64,000 nucleotides of DNA, from positions 186,001-250,000 of the forward strand of contig VWVY01000002.1 of the NCBI GenBank assembly GCA_009846685.1. The letters run 5' to 3'. The notes beneath the pieces were generated by a model. That model was not told where the DNA came from and did not search any database. It saw only the letters and a list, made by a program, of their open reading frames with translations. Numbering within the stretch: the stretch's first letter is position 1; each line of letters opens with the position of its first letter. Shown here piece by piece: positions 63,223-64,000 of this stretch. The translations under genes and the position numbers were made by a program. The stretch is from Rhizobiales bacterium SYSU XM002 (GTDB lineage Bacteria > Pseudomonadota > Alphaproteobacteria > Rhizobiales > Beijerinckiaceae).

Positions 63223-63532
63223 GGCAGTCCCCAACAAGTTTCCCCGCTATCAGATCTACAACACGGACCTCACGGGGCCGTTTGAAAAATATCGCGCATT
63301 TTATCGATCTGCCGATTCAAACGGCCGAACTCCCGGTTTCCGTGCTGTTCTGTCGGTCGGGCCTCGAGTTTGGAGAGGGCTTGTTCACCATAGTGACGAA
63401 TACCTGCGCGCCGCGCGCCTCCCCGGCGCGAATGTCGCGCAATATCGCCCCGTTCTTAGGCCCTGTTTAAGGAGCGTCGGGCCAGTTTTCGACATCAAGG
63501 GTGGCACGACAAGAACGGGAAACCGCCGGGTG
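63223..63532. other. Intergenic region with an 11-bp inverted repeat
   Basis: This 310-bp region has no credible gene. GGCCGTTTGAA (63276-63286) and TTCAAACGGCC (63316-63326) form a perfect 11-bp inverted repeat with a 29-base spacer. There is no T-tract. It probably carries divergent promoters for the DUF5330-like gene and the membrane protein gene. Confidence 0.6.
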
Positions 63533-64000
63533 ATGCGTATCGATTGGGCCCAGACGCTGTTGGGGGACTTTGGCCCCCGGGGGCAGGCTGTCGCCGACCG
63601 TTCCGGGACGAATGCCCGGCGCGGGCAGGTGGCGCGTGCCATGCGCGGCGCGGGCCTGCTGATCGCCGCGCTGTTCATCGGCATCGCCATCGCGGCCCTT
63701 CCAGCGCGTGGTTCGACCATTTCCACCACCGATATCCTCGCCCTTTCCGGCGTGCTGCTGGCACAGGCGAGCGGCCTGTTCTTGCTAGCCCCGGAGCGCC
63801 TGCGCTTCCAGGCCGCCGCGTTCATCGCCCTGCTGGCTCTGCCGTTTGCGACCCTTGCTGGCTTCGATGCCGGGACGATCATCGCGCTGGGTCTCGTGCT
63901 CGCGCTTGATGCTGCGGCGTTGCTGCTCGAACGCCGCCTGCCGAGGCGGATTTTCTTTGGCGCGGCGGTCTTCATCGCGGCTGTTGCAATCGGGCGAGGT
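63533..64000 (+). CDS. Membrane protein N-terminus (cut by the right edge)
   Basis: 156 codons read from ATG 63533 to the edge without a stop. Residues about 38-156 hold several hydrophobic segments (AGLLIAALFIGIAIAALP; LALSGVLLAQASGLFLLAP; FIALLALPFATLAGF; IALGLVLALDAAALLLE). They are joined by short loops, as in membrane sensor domains. An Arg-rich start of about 35 residues is cytoplasmic. A PAS-type sensor histidine kinase often sits next to sufE and DUF5330 in this order, but the domains needed to say so lie outside the window. Confidence 0.7.
   Translation, partial: MRIDWAQTLLGDFGPRGQAVADRSGTNARRGQVARAMRGAGLLIAALFIGIAIAALPARGSTISTTDILALSGVLLAQASGLFLLAPERLRFQAAAFIALLALPFATLAGFDAGTIIALGLVLALDAAALLLERRLPRRIFFGAAVFIAAVAIGRG

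Noticed and set aside
63544-63909. A 121-codon frame at the right end
   Set aside because: It is out of frame with the hydrophobic protein from 63533, which runs open to the edge and has membrane segments.

Overview
The window looks like chromosome of an alphaproteobacterium, most likely order Hyphomicrobiales. It is GC-rich. It carries a MucR/Ros-family regulator, a DUF6456 gene, a DUF2793 gene, and an RkpA/RkpG pair of the kind known from rhizobial K-antigen loci. Family and genus cannot be set from the sequence alone. I saw no rRNA or tRNA genes, CRISPR array, insertion sequence or prophage block.

Layout. Positions 1-2127 hold a cytochrome P450 cut by the left edge and a DUF2793 protein. 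From 2321 to 32574 lies a large surface-polysaccharide region. It is interrupted at 3826-6693 by a cobalamin riboswitch and a btuCDF-type importer. The minus-strand arm, read from 25976 down to 6680, encodes: a fully reducing PKS/FAS-like megasynthase (RkpA type); an alpha-oxoamine synthase (RkpG type); a small unknown protein; an RTX serralysin-like protease; KpsE, KpsM, a second KpsE and KpsT; then gmd, rmd and a glycosyltransferase. The plus-strand arm (26258-32574) encodes a second gmd, GDP-fucose synthase, a type I secretion ABC protein with its HlyD-like adaptor, and galU. ManC (2321-3742) supplies GDP-mannose. GalU and Ugd (37002-38306) supply UDP-glucose and UDP-glucuronate. The locus should therefore make GDP-D-rhamnose, GDP-L-fucose and UDP-GlcA for a capsule exported by a Kps-type ABC transporter, with a lipid partner probably made by the PKS and oxoamine synthase. 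The protease is a natural candidate substrate of the nearby type I system.

Positions 32581-35408 form an EF-P module (EpmB, EpmA, EF-P). The stretch 35415-56090 is ordinary chromosome: sugar kinase, ugd, asparaginase, pyroglutamyl peptidase-like protein, DUF900 lipoprotein hydrolase, HerA-like ATPase, LysE exporter, M20 peptidase, HAD dehalogenase, BCAT-type aminotransferase, nitronate monooxygenase, copper-linked DUF305, MurJ, GT2, HpnK-like deacetylase, FTR1 iron permease and a DM9/DUF3421 protein. The right end (56112-64000) holds SodB, an unknown membrane protein, oligopeptidase B, a MucR-family regulator, an AT-rich island, a DnaA-domain-IV-like plus DUF6456 gene pair, SufE, a DUF5330-like small protein, and the start of a membrane protein cut by the right edge.

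Most worth following up: the TE-less PKS plus oxoamine synthase inside a capsule locus; the protease and duplicated KpsE beside it; the DnaA-IV/DUF6456 operon; and three sharp regulatory-looking palindromes (26198-26213, 41589-41628, 60979-60996).
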